DNA from: Ooceraea biroi
Lineage: Eukaryota; Arthropoda; Insecta; Hymenoptera; Formicidae
Direction: 5' to 3'
Length of the DNA stretch: 64,000 bases
Assembly: GCF_003672135.1 (NCBI RefSeq)
Contig: NC_039514.1
Span: forward strand, 8,111,787 to 8,175,786
Within the stretch, counting starts at the first letter, position 1; every line of letters begins with the position of its first letter. This document shows, piece by piece, positions 1-11,793 of this stretch. The notes under the pieces were generated by a model. The model worked only from the letters and a program-made list of their open reading frames with translations, made no database searches and had not been told where the DNA came from. Position numbers and translations under genes: made by a program.

Positions 1-511
1 GCTAGTCGCTAGTGGGCGCCGGCGGTAGGTACGTGAAGCAAGTTTGGTACTCTAAAGTATGCCATTATCAAACGCATCCACTACGGAGTTAGACAACTTT
101 GATGGGAACGGAAGAAGCGCGCGAGCAAGGTGGCTAAAGTTAGCCGATGAATCTGCCGGCGAATAGTCTTGCTACGTTTCATCAAGCTTGCGAGCCGGCT
201 CGTGATCCTACTCCGTTCGGCCACATTTTTTTTTACTCGAATCAAGAATCGAATTCTTTTACGCGCACACGCGCACTTGTACCTCAACCTTTTGTCACCG
301 CGAATCTCTCATGAGCGAGGTATTATACGCCATGGGAAAAACACGAACAGTGCGACAGCCGGATGTGCGCGCGGGCCTGTGTTTTATTGCCACCACCGGG
401 GAATAAATATGCGGACGTTTCCGCCACGGCCTTCTACTTGGCCGTAAAAATGATAAAGAAGGGTATCGACTGCCCGAGACCACCTTGAAATGTCGGAATA
501 CATATGGAAAC

Positions 512-532
512 GCACCACCACCACCACCACCA
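512..532. repeat. (CAC)n trinucleotide repeat
   Basis: About seven CAC/CCA units in a row. In one frame it reads as a run of histidines, but the frame around it is not otherwise coding-like. Confidence 0.85.
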
Positions 533-3500
533 TCGGCCGTCTTCTGCAAACTACTGGAATCAATGCGCGCACTCTTCTTTCTCGCGATATAGTCGTGATC
601 ACTTTTCCGGATCCCCACCGTACTCTCGCACTCATACCGTAAACTCTCTTTCTCTTCGCTTCAAGTCGGCTCCTGCGGAGAAAACTTTTTGCCGCTGGTC
701 ACTCTTAGTTGTTCCCGAGTACTTGGTCACACGAAACTAACTTTCTAAAAGCTGCGAATGCCCAAACCATAGTCTTTTCTCTCTCCGATCCGAACGATTG
801 ATCGCCAAGATTCGGCAAGAAACATTTGCGTTCATGGGAAACGGATACCATTTATTCGACGTAATCGATCCTCTCGAGGAACCTTTTGCTTTTGGGATTA
901 TTTTCGTTCAAACTGTTCGCAATTATGTCGTAATTATTTTACGTGTATGCTATGTGCGTACATACACAAGCCGTTGGAGCGTATGCCTGCAGAATCGTGT
1001 AATCGCACGTCGAAAGATAAAAAACGCTGCAACTCGTGCTCAAGTGCTCAAGCAAGCGCGCGGACAGCATATTACTAGTATATTATTATATTATATATTG
1101 AAAGATTTCTGACAGTGATTCGTATTTTAAGTTTCACTTGAACAGGATGGTGGAATGAAAGCACAAAGCGAACGTAAACGCGCGGACCAGTTATCTGACC
1201 TGTTATCGTTTAATGAGTCAGAGCTGTACACTCTGTACGTGCTCCGTTTGTACGGACGGGTTCGGATTTGAGGATATTCAATTTTCGATACCGTCACTCA
1301 TCCGTAGTTTAAAATTTTATGAGCTGAATCAAAGATCGTGGAGTTTATATAAAAATCCATGAAAAGTTTCTTACTCTCTGCGGCGACGATTTCCAAGAAA
1401 TATTCGTGCCAGGCCACTTCGGCCGGCAAGTGCACCGACGTCCCTCATGAATTTCATAAAGTTTCATCCGTTCTGTACATCGAGAGTTTCACGAGGCCCG
1501 TGAAAATTGGTGCCATTCGACGCTCGCCCAAAGCTCCGTTTAAATCGAAATCTAAGCTACGGTTGGATCCATATACCGCAGTCCGTAGTACTGAATGAAT
1601 CTCGGCCACCTTTCACGTTTCCCCCAAAAATGGCGTTACGTTACGCGGTCGCTCCAGTCAATCCAATCGGTTCGCTTGAGGCGTCCGTAACATGAATTTC
1701 ATAAAGGGAAAATGGAAGATAAGCCTTTAAAGCACCGAGTAAGAGAGAAAGACAGTGATCCAAAGCCACCAAAGTTGCGTGCGTCTGATTTTACGCCGAT
1801 CTCGAGTACGTCGGCAAACGAGAGTTGCTTTGCGTGACGTGAATTGTTAATTACTCGAGGGAGAATTATTATTCTTCGTTGCATAAGAGGAATTAAATTG
1901 CTAATACAGCTGGTAGAGAATCGTTCAACTTGCGAAGAATATTGCAAAATTGCATTTATTCTATGCATAATCAGCGGAAACTCGATTTAACGAATAACGA
2001 GAACTTGATGTTATACTACGTATTTTCTGGGCCTTTTTATTCGTATTGCGTATTATGTGAGTAGAGTAGCACGTGTATGATACCTCTCCCGGAATGGTTT
2101 ACCTATCTCCATTATCTATTAATTCGGACTGTTTTTTTGGTAGCACGCGATAAAGCTTATTCCCTCGCGAATGAATGTCACGCGTTATTGCGCAACGTCT
2201 CACGGTGTTTCGTGTAAAATTCATTCCCCTTTATAACGATAATGACCCTCCGTGCTGCGTCCGCTCACTGAATCATTCATGACGGCCTGGGGTCAGACTT
2301 GTGGAGCCTTCGTCAGCTGCCGTACGATTACCGTGCATAGTCCGAGCAAGTCTCGCGGCCTCCAATAGGACAGAAGTGCCTCTCGGAAAATGAGAATATA
2401 CCAAAATCTCTTACAAACTATCATGATATTACTATTATTGCCACCGTTACTACTACTGCCATTACTGGAGGAACGAAAACGTCGCCCCCGCGCCGTTTTT
2501 TTTCCGGAGATTTTTCACGTCGTTACCGCGTCTCAAGTTTTATCGATCTTATTGGCGGTAGCCCGCCGTTCTGAATGTTTTTCCAATATCCGTGACTGGA
2601 TTTTGCGACATGACAAATGCAACGCAGATAAATTATGCTCATTATTTACCTACCGATTTCAAACATCTTATCCGCGGTAAAAAATACAGGATATCACTAT
2701 GTGGCCATACTTGTCGCCGATAATGCATCTGTTCTGTCCGAGCAGACTATTATATTGTAAATAGAACTTTATTTTCAAATAACCTTTTTCTCTCTCTAAA
2801 CGAATAATGGGTACAAATGGGCGCGCAAAAAAAAACAGTAAATTGAAGAATGAAGCGAAGGCGAAAAGTTGAAACGACTTGTGTGCTTGTATCGTACATG
2901 ACGGCTGGAGAACGAAAGAGGAAGAGAATCACTGCATCCAATTAATGAGCTGTCTCTTTCCCATTTTCTGGCCAGCTATACTTTCCTCTTTCTTTATTCG
3001 TGCCTTACGTAATAAGTCCTTTCTGAGATTTCTGTCTGGTCGGATAAGCCGAGAGAGTGTGCAAAACGGAAGCAAGGATAAGTCCATTGCGAATGCGTAA
3101 GCGAATTACGGAAGTTCTTTGCCGGCACGAGACGAGAGTCGGCTAGAGCGACGGAACCAGAGGGAGGAAAGAGAGAGTATCTCCTTTCAGCGTTTTCCCG
3201 TTTCGTGGATGCTCTATGGACATTGCTAAGCTGAAACACGGTTTCTGAGACTAATGGAAATGCATTAATTTATCGCAATATCGTGAATGGAAACTTATTC
3301 GCACGCTGCTTAGTAGATTGTAACAATCTTGTTACGTGAATGGATGAATACTTGACCCGTCTGAAATCAAAATCGAGTTTACGTGCGCGCCCGCTCGAAC
3401 GAGTAGAAATTACATATCAAGAACATGTAAAGAAAGCATCGCTTTAAAGTCGAATAAAGTCGAATGACGGTTGTCCGTGTTATCGGAAAGAAAAAGAAAA

Positions 3501-3768
3501 GTAGATATCCGCGTGAACTCTTATAGAAACTATTTGTCAATTCACAGTTGCAAATTTTGACATTTATCACATTCTGTGTCATCATCGACCACATGCATCT
3601 CACATACGTTGTACTATACTGTGCCTCGTAGGGACACTCTTTTTTCTCCTGTTATAAATTGCAATCAATCTCCAAGTAAATAGATTCGGGCGACAGAACC
3701 GTGATTAAAATTGATTCCACGGATAGCATACTTTATAAGAGACTACTTCTTTCATCGCGCTATCCGGC

Positions 3769-3813
3769 CGACGAGAACGAGAACGAGGACGAGGACGAGA
3801 ACGATCACGCGGG
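3769..3813. repeat. GAC GAG / GAA CGA hexanucleotide minisatellite
   Basis: Imperfect tandem units of GACGAG and GAACGA. In one frame it gives an Arg-Thr repeat, which is a product of the repeat and not evidence of a gene. Confidence 0.7.
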
Positions 3814-6800
3814 ATTCAAATAGAAATATATATATCGCCACGTATCGAACGACCCACCGATGTCGGTCCAATCAACCCGCGGACCGAGGGATTACATGTC
3901 TACGAGGGAATTCGTCGCGGGAATCTCGCGCGCGAACCGTTCGCTCCGATATATCGGTTGACCTGTTATTATCAGAAATAATAAGCTCACAGCTGACCGG
4001 CGGTTCGCCCGTGGGAATCACCCTATTGGACACTCGATGACGATCCTCCCTTGCGACCGCAAATACGGACAGCACGGCAGGAGAGCACTTGACCGACTTT
4101 TCCAATTGGCCCTGCTAAACTTATCCGATCGGACAGCGGTCCAGCCCTTGCACACTTCTCTACGCAGACCAATAATATTTCGTGGGACGTGATGATCGTA
4201 GAAGTGCCTCCGGGGGGATGCAGCGATCCACGGAAGGCACGCGGGGCGCGCCTTCTTCCCGGGATAGATGGATGAGAAAGCGAAAAGGTGCGACTATGCC
4301 TTCCCCATATACGTGTGCGGAATTCCCTGCGGACTTTATAATTACCTCCGACTAATGTTGTGGAGATACGTGTGCGCGCGTACGTCACATTATTACGTAA
4401 ATAGGAACCTCATGAAACATTTCGAAAAATTAAATCTTGAATTCGCGATTGGTTACGATGTTATCTCGCAAGAGTGCATCTTTTGTTCTGCCTACCCCTT
4501 GCCGCGGTACGTTATTACGTTGCCCAACAACCTAGGAAAGTCTTCTTGCGTGTATTCTTGCCGCCTAAGATGTGCACAAATTTTCATTGTGCACGTACTC
4601 AAGTGGATCTTTCCGCTGCGCACTGCACTAGTACGATGTGAGCAAAATATCGAGGAGTTCAATACAAATCCGTTTCGTGACGAATAGACGTTCCGCTTCG
4701 ACGGATCGAACAACTGGGGTGAAACGCGCTCGTAATATCGCCTTAGAGTCAAAGCGAGAAGAGTAGGCGGATATCGCGCAAGATTTTAACGACTCCAACG
4801 TTAAGCTAAGCCATAATCGTCTTATTTCCGTGTTAAATCTCTCCTCTCCTCTGGTCCTTATGCTCCGGGAGGTGCCGCGAATACCAAGCGGATGATATGA
4901 CTGGCACCATTGTTTCGAGCTTACACCCTCAGCTATAATACATGGTCATAAGCCGCCGCGCCGTTCCGCGCGGTGGTGCGAAACACGCGAATTAAAAGGC
5001 GTTTTCTCGAGACGAGCTAATGTAATCGTCGAAAACAAAGGTATGCCAGATGTCTTAAACCCCATTTATTCTTCATTGATTTTATTGAATATTGAAAAAG
5101 AAATGGAAACACGCGCGACTCATTATGATTTTATGAAACGATTTTGTTTCTTACTTGGATGCAAATTACCGGAGAAATTTGCCGTAAGATGCGCCAACGT
5201 GGTGCATATTCAGTTTCGCATAGATTAGACGTACTTTCGTGATCGCATCAGGCTCTCCGGACAACGAGAGCCTCTCTCTCTCTATTATATATCTCGCTCG
5301 CTCGCTTTTGATTTTAAGCGAGAAAGGCACGATATCAAATGACAAGTGCGCTCTTGTACAAACTATAGAGTCTCACGTAAGAGACACGGTGGATCTCGTT
5401 GCGCTATTAAGACATCTTGGCACTTGCGTCATCCTGGCGTCTTATAATTAGCAGAGCAACGTTGCTGCAACCAGACACAATATACGACGTAAACGCGGAA
5501 CTTGTTACGTGTATCTTAGCAATTTTTTCAAATACGCAAACATAACATGACTTACGGATTAAATTAATTCTGAATTATTTATTTGCTTCTTCCGCGCAGA
5601 ATATTATCGTGCTTGCACGATTGCTGCATTTTATTCCTTCCTATGAAAATTACGTCCGATAAACATATTTACGAACAAATTCTTGTCTCGCGTTACAGGG
5701 AAAAATCTTTCTACGAAACGCCAAAAATTCGGGAATTCGGGAAATCACAGCGAAACGATAGCAGGTGCTCCTTATAAAGCAGAAAACAATCGCGCCTTCC
5801 ACTTTCTCCGAAGAAACCGAAACGGTTACGAGGGCTCGCGAGAGCAAATGCAGCTACGGGATTCTCCCACGATCTCGCGCGATCTACCGTGTCGGTGTAG
5901 TAGCCGGCGCGGTACCGAGATCGAAATCGTCGATCGCCCAAGGTAATCCGGGAATGATTCCGGTAGCATTCTACGAGTATACGCCCGTGTAGGTCGTTCA
6001 CCGCCGATCGTGCTGATTCCTTCTCGGGGATTTCCCTCCGGGGTATAATCCTCGATCGACCTCCCGACCGTGGATGTCTGCCGGCCGATTATTAGGTCGT
6101 CCCGGAGGCTTGCGATCTACGAGCGGATTCGTTCGTTCGTTCACTCGTCCGGTGTTTCTCCTCTGACCGCTTTATGCGCGCCGACGTAAAGTTTCGCGCG
6201 CTTGCCGAGCATCGCCAAGCCGAGCACCGAGTAAAGTGCTACTGAGGGAATGCGGAAGCTCCTTCTCCTGCCGAATATCGTCTCTATCTGGTTTTCGCCG
6301 CAATCTCTTTGCAGCACCAATACCGAACGTATATACAAGTGCATATCTTCAGAAGTACTTTGCAACGACGTACGATCATCGAAAGTAAAGTAGTCGACGC
6401 GCGTTGTCGTTTAATTTGTCGTTAAATAGCTGCACGGAGTAAAACGATAAGTTGGTACGCCTACACTGCATAAGCCATTAAACAGCGGCAACTTGCGAGA
6501 TACATTCAAGCTTTAAATCCAGAAAATATGTACCACCTGATAGTGGTGGACTCGCTAACAGTGTGGCTTGTAGATTACACAGCTTTTGGCAGCGCGTGAG
6601 CTTTCACCACGAAGCAATCCGAAGCAAGCGATGCATATCCCGTGGATACACCAGCCTCTCGCGTTCTCTCGCCAACACTTTCCGGCTGGCTTGCCGGTAA
6701 TAGTACATTTTGCTGGTGTGACGATTAAAATTAGAAAGAATCCGAAAAACCAATGAAGAATCGAATGTAAATTCAGCTGGATCTGGTTCGCAACACGGTC

Positions 6801-9190
6801 GTATGCTCGGATTCGCGTTCGAGATCAAACTACGTACCGACGTAATCGTGTAACGTTGATTTCCGCGGCGTAACGGAATGCAAACGTGTACAGGTGTATA
6901 GGATAAAAATGAAAGGTTTGCGCAGCTACGTGATCCATTTGATCCATCCGTGTGTTGATTTATTTGTGTTTGGAATGAAAGCATTTCCGACGATAAAATA
7001 AAATTCCACGATAAAGTACATATCGCGGATGCATCGTACACGCGTAGCAACAGCAGTAAATTTTCGCGACGACAATCACGCGATAATTCATCCGCGCGAG
7101 CGAGAGGCTATCTGTCGTGGCGCGTGGTGCGTTCAAACGGCTTCGTTCCGCATACGCATACTCCGTACGGCCTTTACGCTCGATTCGAGACTTGCCTCCT
7201 TCGCGAAGAAATCGAAATGTCAAGGTACCAATGCGTTTTACCGCGCGGCCGCTTACCGGGCATTACCGAGTCCAGCCTTGCCCTCGACTCGGTGCTCGTT
7301 AGGCTAATTACTTGTAAGCACGGAGCTGCCGCGGCCGTAACGAAGCAACCCCCGGCTGCTTCGAAACTTTCCGACGAGTAAAGGCACAGACCGGCGCGAT
7401 ATTATTCGGTTGACTCCTCGTCCACTTTTTCTCTTGGCCCCAAGAAAGACCGCAAGAAAGGGCTCCAAGAGACTTTCCACCCCCGTGCTACGCTTGTATC
7501 GCGCAGCTTGCACTTGCACCGCCCCATACTTTATCGGTCTCGTTGCAATCTTCTTTGCTCGACCGACAATTTTCTCCGACCACCGCGAACGCCTTCTCCT
7601 CTCCGAACAACTTTTCATAAGAAGCAATTTCACGCGGGTAACTACCGTCGACGCGAATATCTACGTATTGGCTCGCCGCGGCACTCGTTCTCGTTGCTCG
7701 TGGTTTTCAGCAGCGCGTCGTCGCGTAATGCAATTTACCAGCGGGATAGCATAAGGTTTATCATTTTCGAATCGCTCTTCTCGTCTCTCGTTCTTTCTCC
7801 GCGTTCTCTCTCGAAAGAAATCCCTCGAATAGTCTGGGCGGCGCGAGACTACGCGCGCGTCATCGCGCGACGTAACCATCGCAACCACCGTGAGACAAAG
7901 CGTGATGAGATTTACAACGAGCACCACCGGGATACTTATTCGAGCATCCCATCGTACCGTTCGCTCGGGGCAAACTTAAGCGAATAGGCAGAATGCCTCC
8001 GTGCCGTGGCAGAGAATTATTGTACGCTACGGAGATGGAAGGTGGAGATCCGCTGAAGCGAAAGTTATTTTACTTGAGCGTAGGAGGCGCGTGACGTGTT
8101 TCGCCGATGCGGAGCGGAGCTGCATCGTGCAAACGCGCGTTACGAATACGCGCAGGGATTAATAATGCGGAATATCGAACTCGCGCTCTGCGATTCGTTC
8201 CTGTTTTTGATAACGTGCGAATTTCGCTATTTCCCTCGATGCTCCACATCGTGTTTCTCTTTATCGGCGTCTCGTTCGTCGGTATTATTATACATCCTCG
8301 AACTTGTACGAGTTCATAGCGAACGGCTGCGAAATTCCGCGCGCCATAATCATTTGCCGCAATTAAAAGTCTACGTCAGCCTCGCGATACTTATTGGAAA
8401 ACGATCGTTAAATATCGAATATGAAACTCTATGCATTTTCACTGGCGATAAATGTTTTCGACGAAGCAATCAGCAGAATTTCGCCGGAGCAGGGTTTCGT
8501 CCGGAGCGTTACACGACGAAGGTGCTGGGTGCCGCTGTAAGCCGCGCTTATCGCCAGGGCAAACTTCAAAGTCATTTAATAGCGAAACTAATTACAGACG
8601 ATGTCTGAGCTACACTCGCTTGCATGGGCGAGCGGCTTCTGGATTAGCGTGACACGTGCCCCCGTGTCCCCTTCTGCGGGCGGCACGCAGCCCCGCGGAT
8701 GATAACGGCAGCTTTCGAGAGTTTCCGAGGCCTGGAAATTGAAAAACTTGCCGTCGCAGTAGCAGTGACCGGGCCTTAATGCGCCAGGAAGTAGCTGTCG
8801 TGCACGAGTACATTCGTGACATCGATAATTCCGTCCTCTTCGTGGTGGTGCCGCCGCCGCCGCCCGCCGTCGCTACCGCCGCGTCACATCCCTCGATCGC
8901 GGGAAAGTGCCGCGCTTCGAATACAAAAAGGTCTTGGGAATTTGAGCGATCAGAGAAACCAGTGTCCCGATATGGAACGATATCACGCAAGAGCCGTGTC
9001 GAGAGTATTTCAAAGCGCGTTTCAATATCTCGAGATACCTACGTACCTATACCTCGCGCGGCGCGAATCGCGACGTCGTCGCCGTCGACGCGGTAACGTC
9101 GTAACATCTCGAGTAATAACGAGCGGTTGATCGTGCTCGGCATGTCCAGTCGCTCGCGGCAGATTGTTGATCCTTACTCTTATTCCTGTC

Positions 9191-9372
9191 TGTAAGGTCT
9201 GGAAAGATAGTCGAGACTGACAGGTCGTATAGAGGATCGGAATGAAAACAAGTTGATCACAACAGTGGGAGTATTGGCCGTACAGCCTAAGACCTAGGCG
9301 TGTGAACCAGGGATCCCGGAGAGTTCGAGTTCAAATCTAAGGCAGTCTCCTAGTTATTTTTCGCCTCTTACA
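9191..9372 (+). repeat. LTR 1 of TRIM-like copy 1
   Basis: 182 bp, TG...CA. Differs from LTR 2 by a G for A near its start and two changes near its 3' end. It contains the tRNA-like segment at 9275-9361. Confidence 0.85.
9275..9361 (+). promoter_or_regulatory. tRNA-like pol III promoter signals inside the LTR
   Basis: An A-box-like TGGCCGTACAG lies at 9275-9285. Two overlapping B-box-like matches (AGTTCGAGTTC and GAGTTCAAATC, each about 9 of 11 to consensus) lie at 9322-9338, about 47 bp downstream, the spacing seen in tRNA genes. A TTTTT run at 9357-9361 could end pol III transcription. The stretch resembles a class II (Leu/Ser) tRNA, but stem pairing is poor, so it is not an intact tRNA gene. 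The same signals occur in the other LTRs; LTR 2 ends in six T residues. Confidence 0.5.
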
Positions 9373-9787
9373 ATTCAGAAGTGGGATCAAATCCGCTACC
9401 CCTCGAAGACAGTTGAGATTCATCCGCTACCCCTCGGAGAGGAGGGAGTTGAGAAGCAACTGGCCGGTAGTGAAGCCTGAACATGGAGGTCGGGACGGAC
9501 TCAGAGGAGTGAACCAACATGGAGATTGAGAAGGACTCAGAGGAGGAGTGAACCAACATGGAGGTTGGGAGGGACTCAGAAGAGTGAACCAAAATGGATG
9601 TTGGGAGGGACTCAGAAGAGTGAACCAAAAATGGATGTTGGGAGGGACTCAGAAGAGTGAACCAAAAATGGAGGTTGGGAGGGACTCGGAAGAGTGAACC
9701 AAAAATGGAGGTTGGGAGGGACTCAAGTGGAGTGAACCGACGATTTAGAGACATTCGGGGACGAATGTAATATCAGGCTGGCCGAGC
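9373..9787 (+). repeat. Internal domain 1 of copy 1 with 36-bp minisatellite
   Basis: 415 bp. It opens with ATTCAGAAGTGGGAT, whose TCAGAAGTGGGAT (9375-9387) matches the complement of the 3' end of tRNA-Leu as I recall it, so it may be a primer binding site. It closes with TCAGGCTGGCCGAGC (9773-9787), resembling the tRNA-Leu 5' end. In between (about 9470-9730) are seven 36-39 bp monomers of the type GAGTGAACCAACATGGAGGT, followed by a degenerate one. Confidence 0.75.
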
Positions 9788-9969
9788 TGTAAGATCTGGA
9801 AAGATAGTCGAGACTGACAGGTCGTATAGAGGATCGGAATGAAAACAAGTTGATCACAACAGTGGGAGTATTGGCCGTACAGCCTAAGACCTAGGCGTGT
9901 GAACCAGGGATCCCGGAGAGTTCGAGTTCAAATCTAAGGCAGTCTCTTAGTTATTTTTTGCCTCTTACA
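9788..9969 (+). repeat. LTR 2 of TRIM-like copy 1
   Basis: 182 bp central LTR shared by the two units of the ladder; TGTAAGA start and TCTTACA end. Confidence 0.85.
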
Positions 9970-10311
9970 ATTCAGAAGTGGGATCAAATCCGCTACCCCT
10001 CGAAGACAGTTGAGATTCATCCGCTACCCCTCGGAGAGGAGGGAGTTGAGAAGCAACTGGCCGGTAGTGAAGCCTGAACATGGAGGTCGGGACGGACTCA
10101 GAGGAGTGAACCAACATGGAGATTGGGAAGGACTCAGAGGAGGAGTGAACCAACATGGAGGTTGGGAGGGACTCAGAAGAGTGAACCAAAAATGGAGGTT
10201 GGGAGGGACTCGGAAGAGTGAACCAAAAATGGAGGTTGGGAGGGACTCAAGTGGAGTGAACCGACGATTTGGAGACATTCGGGGACGAATGTAATGTCAG
10301 GCTGGCCGAGC
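9970..10311 (+). repeat. Internal domain 2 of copy 1
   Basis: 342 bp, the same ends as internal domain 1, but five minisatellite monomers instead of seven, which explains the 73-bp difference. Confidence 0.8.
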
Positions 10312-10493
10312 TGTAAGATCTGGAAAGATAGTCGAGACTGACAGGTCGTATAGAGGATAGGAATGAAAACAAGTTGATCACAACAGTAGGAGTATTGGCC
10401 GTACAGCCTAAGACCTAGGCGTGTGAACCAGGGATCCCGGAGAGTTCGAGTTCAAATCTAAGGCAGTCTCCTAGTTATTTTTCGCCTCTTACA
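10312..10493 (+). repeat. LTR 3 of TRIM-like copy 1
   Basis: 182 bp terminal LTR, followed directly by the target duplication TGTC at 10494-10497 and then a T-rich stretch. Confidence 0.85.
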
Positions 10494-11756
10494 TGTCTTT
10501 TTTTTTTCGTTTTAAATCGCGCCCATTGTCCCGGCAGTCCTCGAGTTAATCTTATTTTTCCGCTCGAACTCGAGTAAAACTGCTGATAATTCCAGCGTGG
10601 CCACGGCCACGCGGCAGCTTTTAGTGGAATTAACCTAATTACTTTCGAATGTGGAAGCCGTTAAACTACGACGGCGCTACGCGAGTAATCCTAATGTTTC
10701 GAGAAACGGCGCTGTTAAAATCACTGTCTGGAATGCGTCTGCGTTCCGTCGGCGTCGGCGGAACCACCTCCGCCTTTTCCATCGCCTTCCCCATCGGCTG
10801 CGCGCCCTCGACGCTCGACGTTGCTCTATCGCGAGCCGTCAGGCGCGGCCGTGCTTCGTTAGAATTTATTCCGCATTCGTTCCCCGTAATTAAAAAAAGC
10901 TCGATTCATCAGCGGCACCGTCTTAGAATTTAATTGCTGTGGCGCTGGAATTTGTTCGCTGGAATAGCAATGCCTCGGGCGAGATGGAATTTTCACCGAG
11001 GGGATTGTGTGGGTATCCGAGCAGTGCTTGTAAGTGCGCGGAGAGATTCTCGGCGCGGAAGGCAATTGCATCGGGGGCTATACAAAATCCATTAGACGTG
11101 ATTCATATAATGGCCGAGACAGTTTGTTAATTATTCATAATCCTATTAGCTGCATAGAGTTTCGCCCTCGCTTGTGGTTTGCTTTACAATTCGGACAAAC
11201 TGTATCGCGCGTTATACGCCGTGAGTTTTCGCTCGTCTCATCCAAACGACACGACACGCGCTTGCGAGGTCGCTCTGTTTTCCCATCCATTTTTTTCTCT
11301 TTTCTTAAAATCGCTATCGATTTTTCGTCTCGGTTGATCGGAGACGCGAACGTCTCGCAATCTACACAAGTTGATCACAAGGATGTACATCCACATCTAC
11401 GCAATCCAATTTATAATTATTTCGACGAGAATGACGATCGAGCATTTTCCAAGACCGCTGCTGAGAGGAGTTTCCGAAAAGTTCTCTTTGAGAGTTTACC
11501 ATAGTCTCACCGTAGGGCGATGCTGCCGCAGCTCATTGTGATTCTTCCGGAAGTCGCGCGCTGTGCATCCAAGAAGGTCACAGGCTTTCCCGCGCTCCGA
11601 CTAATTGAGAGACGCGACGTAGCGTTGGAAAGACAAGTAACTTGAATTTACCGATATGACCCACTGCACTGAGAAATCGAGTTAAGTTAGTTAAGCTGAA
11701 TTCACAATCCGCAGTGGTGGAAATTGGAGAAGCGCGTGCGTTCTAAAGGAGCGTCT

Positions 11757-11758
<2 letters not shown>

Positions 11759-11791
<33 letters not shown>
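11759..11791. repeat. (CT)n microsatellite
   Basis: About 33 bp of uninterrupted CT. Confidence 0.9.

Positions 11792-11793
<2 letters not shown>

Larger units (their letters stand above)
1..9186. other. Non-coding stretch, no gene recognised
   Basis: No reading frame here shows a recognisable domain, and open frames are short and occur on both strands, as expected by chance. It holds a CAC tract at 512-532, an imperfect ACT/ATT trinucleotide run near 2436-2470 and a hexanucleotide minisatellite at 3769-3813. CpG-rich patches occur around 7100-9100. It is intergenic or deep intron; I cannot say which. Confidence 0.6.
9191..10493 (+). mobile_element. TRIM-like LTR element, three-LTR ladder (copy 1)
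   Basis: Structure is LTR 9191-9372, internal 9373-9787, LTR 9788-9969, internal 9970-10311, LTR 10312-10493. Each LTR is 182 bp, begins TGTAAG and ends CTTACA, so it has TG...CA tips and short terminal inverted repeats. The whole ladder is flanked by a perfect 4-bp duplication TGTC at 9187-9190 and 10494-10497, showing that it entered as one insertion or grew after insertion. LTRs 1 and 2 differ at about three positions by eye, so the element is young. There is no protease, reverse transcriptase or integrase; the open frames across it are translations of the internal minisatellite. It therefore must be moved by another LTR retrotransposon. TRIMs have been described in ants (PbTRIM in Pogonomyrmex); whether this is that family I cannot tell. 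Confidence 0.85.

Noticed and set aside
504..740. Frame with a run of histidines near its start
   Set aside because: The histidine run is the CAC microsatellite; the rest has no protein-like pattern.
8096..8608. 170-codon open frame on the plus strand
   Set aside because: No domain or repeat pattern, overlapped by other frames on the same strand; a chance frame in CpG-rich DNA.
9267..9361. A functional tRNA gene in each LTR
   Set aside because: A- and B-box words are present but acceptor and T-stem pairing are poor and no anticodon arm can be drawn with confidence; called tRNA-like only.
9368..10294. Open frames on both strands across the TRIM arrays (Ser-Leu-Pro-Thr-Ser or Gly-Gly-Trp-Glu repeats)
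   Set aside because: They are translations of the 36-bp minisatellite; both strands are open and the frames break whenever monomer length changes. The same holds at 40945-41271 and 62892-63760.
9191..10493. CRISPR array or plain satellite DNA
   Set aside because: The monomers are adjacent without unique spacers, and the array is bounded by LTRs and a target duplication in an insect-type genome.
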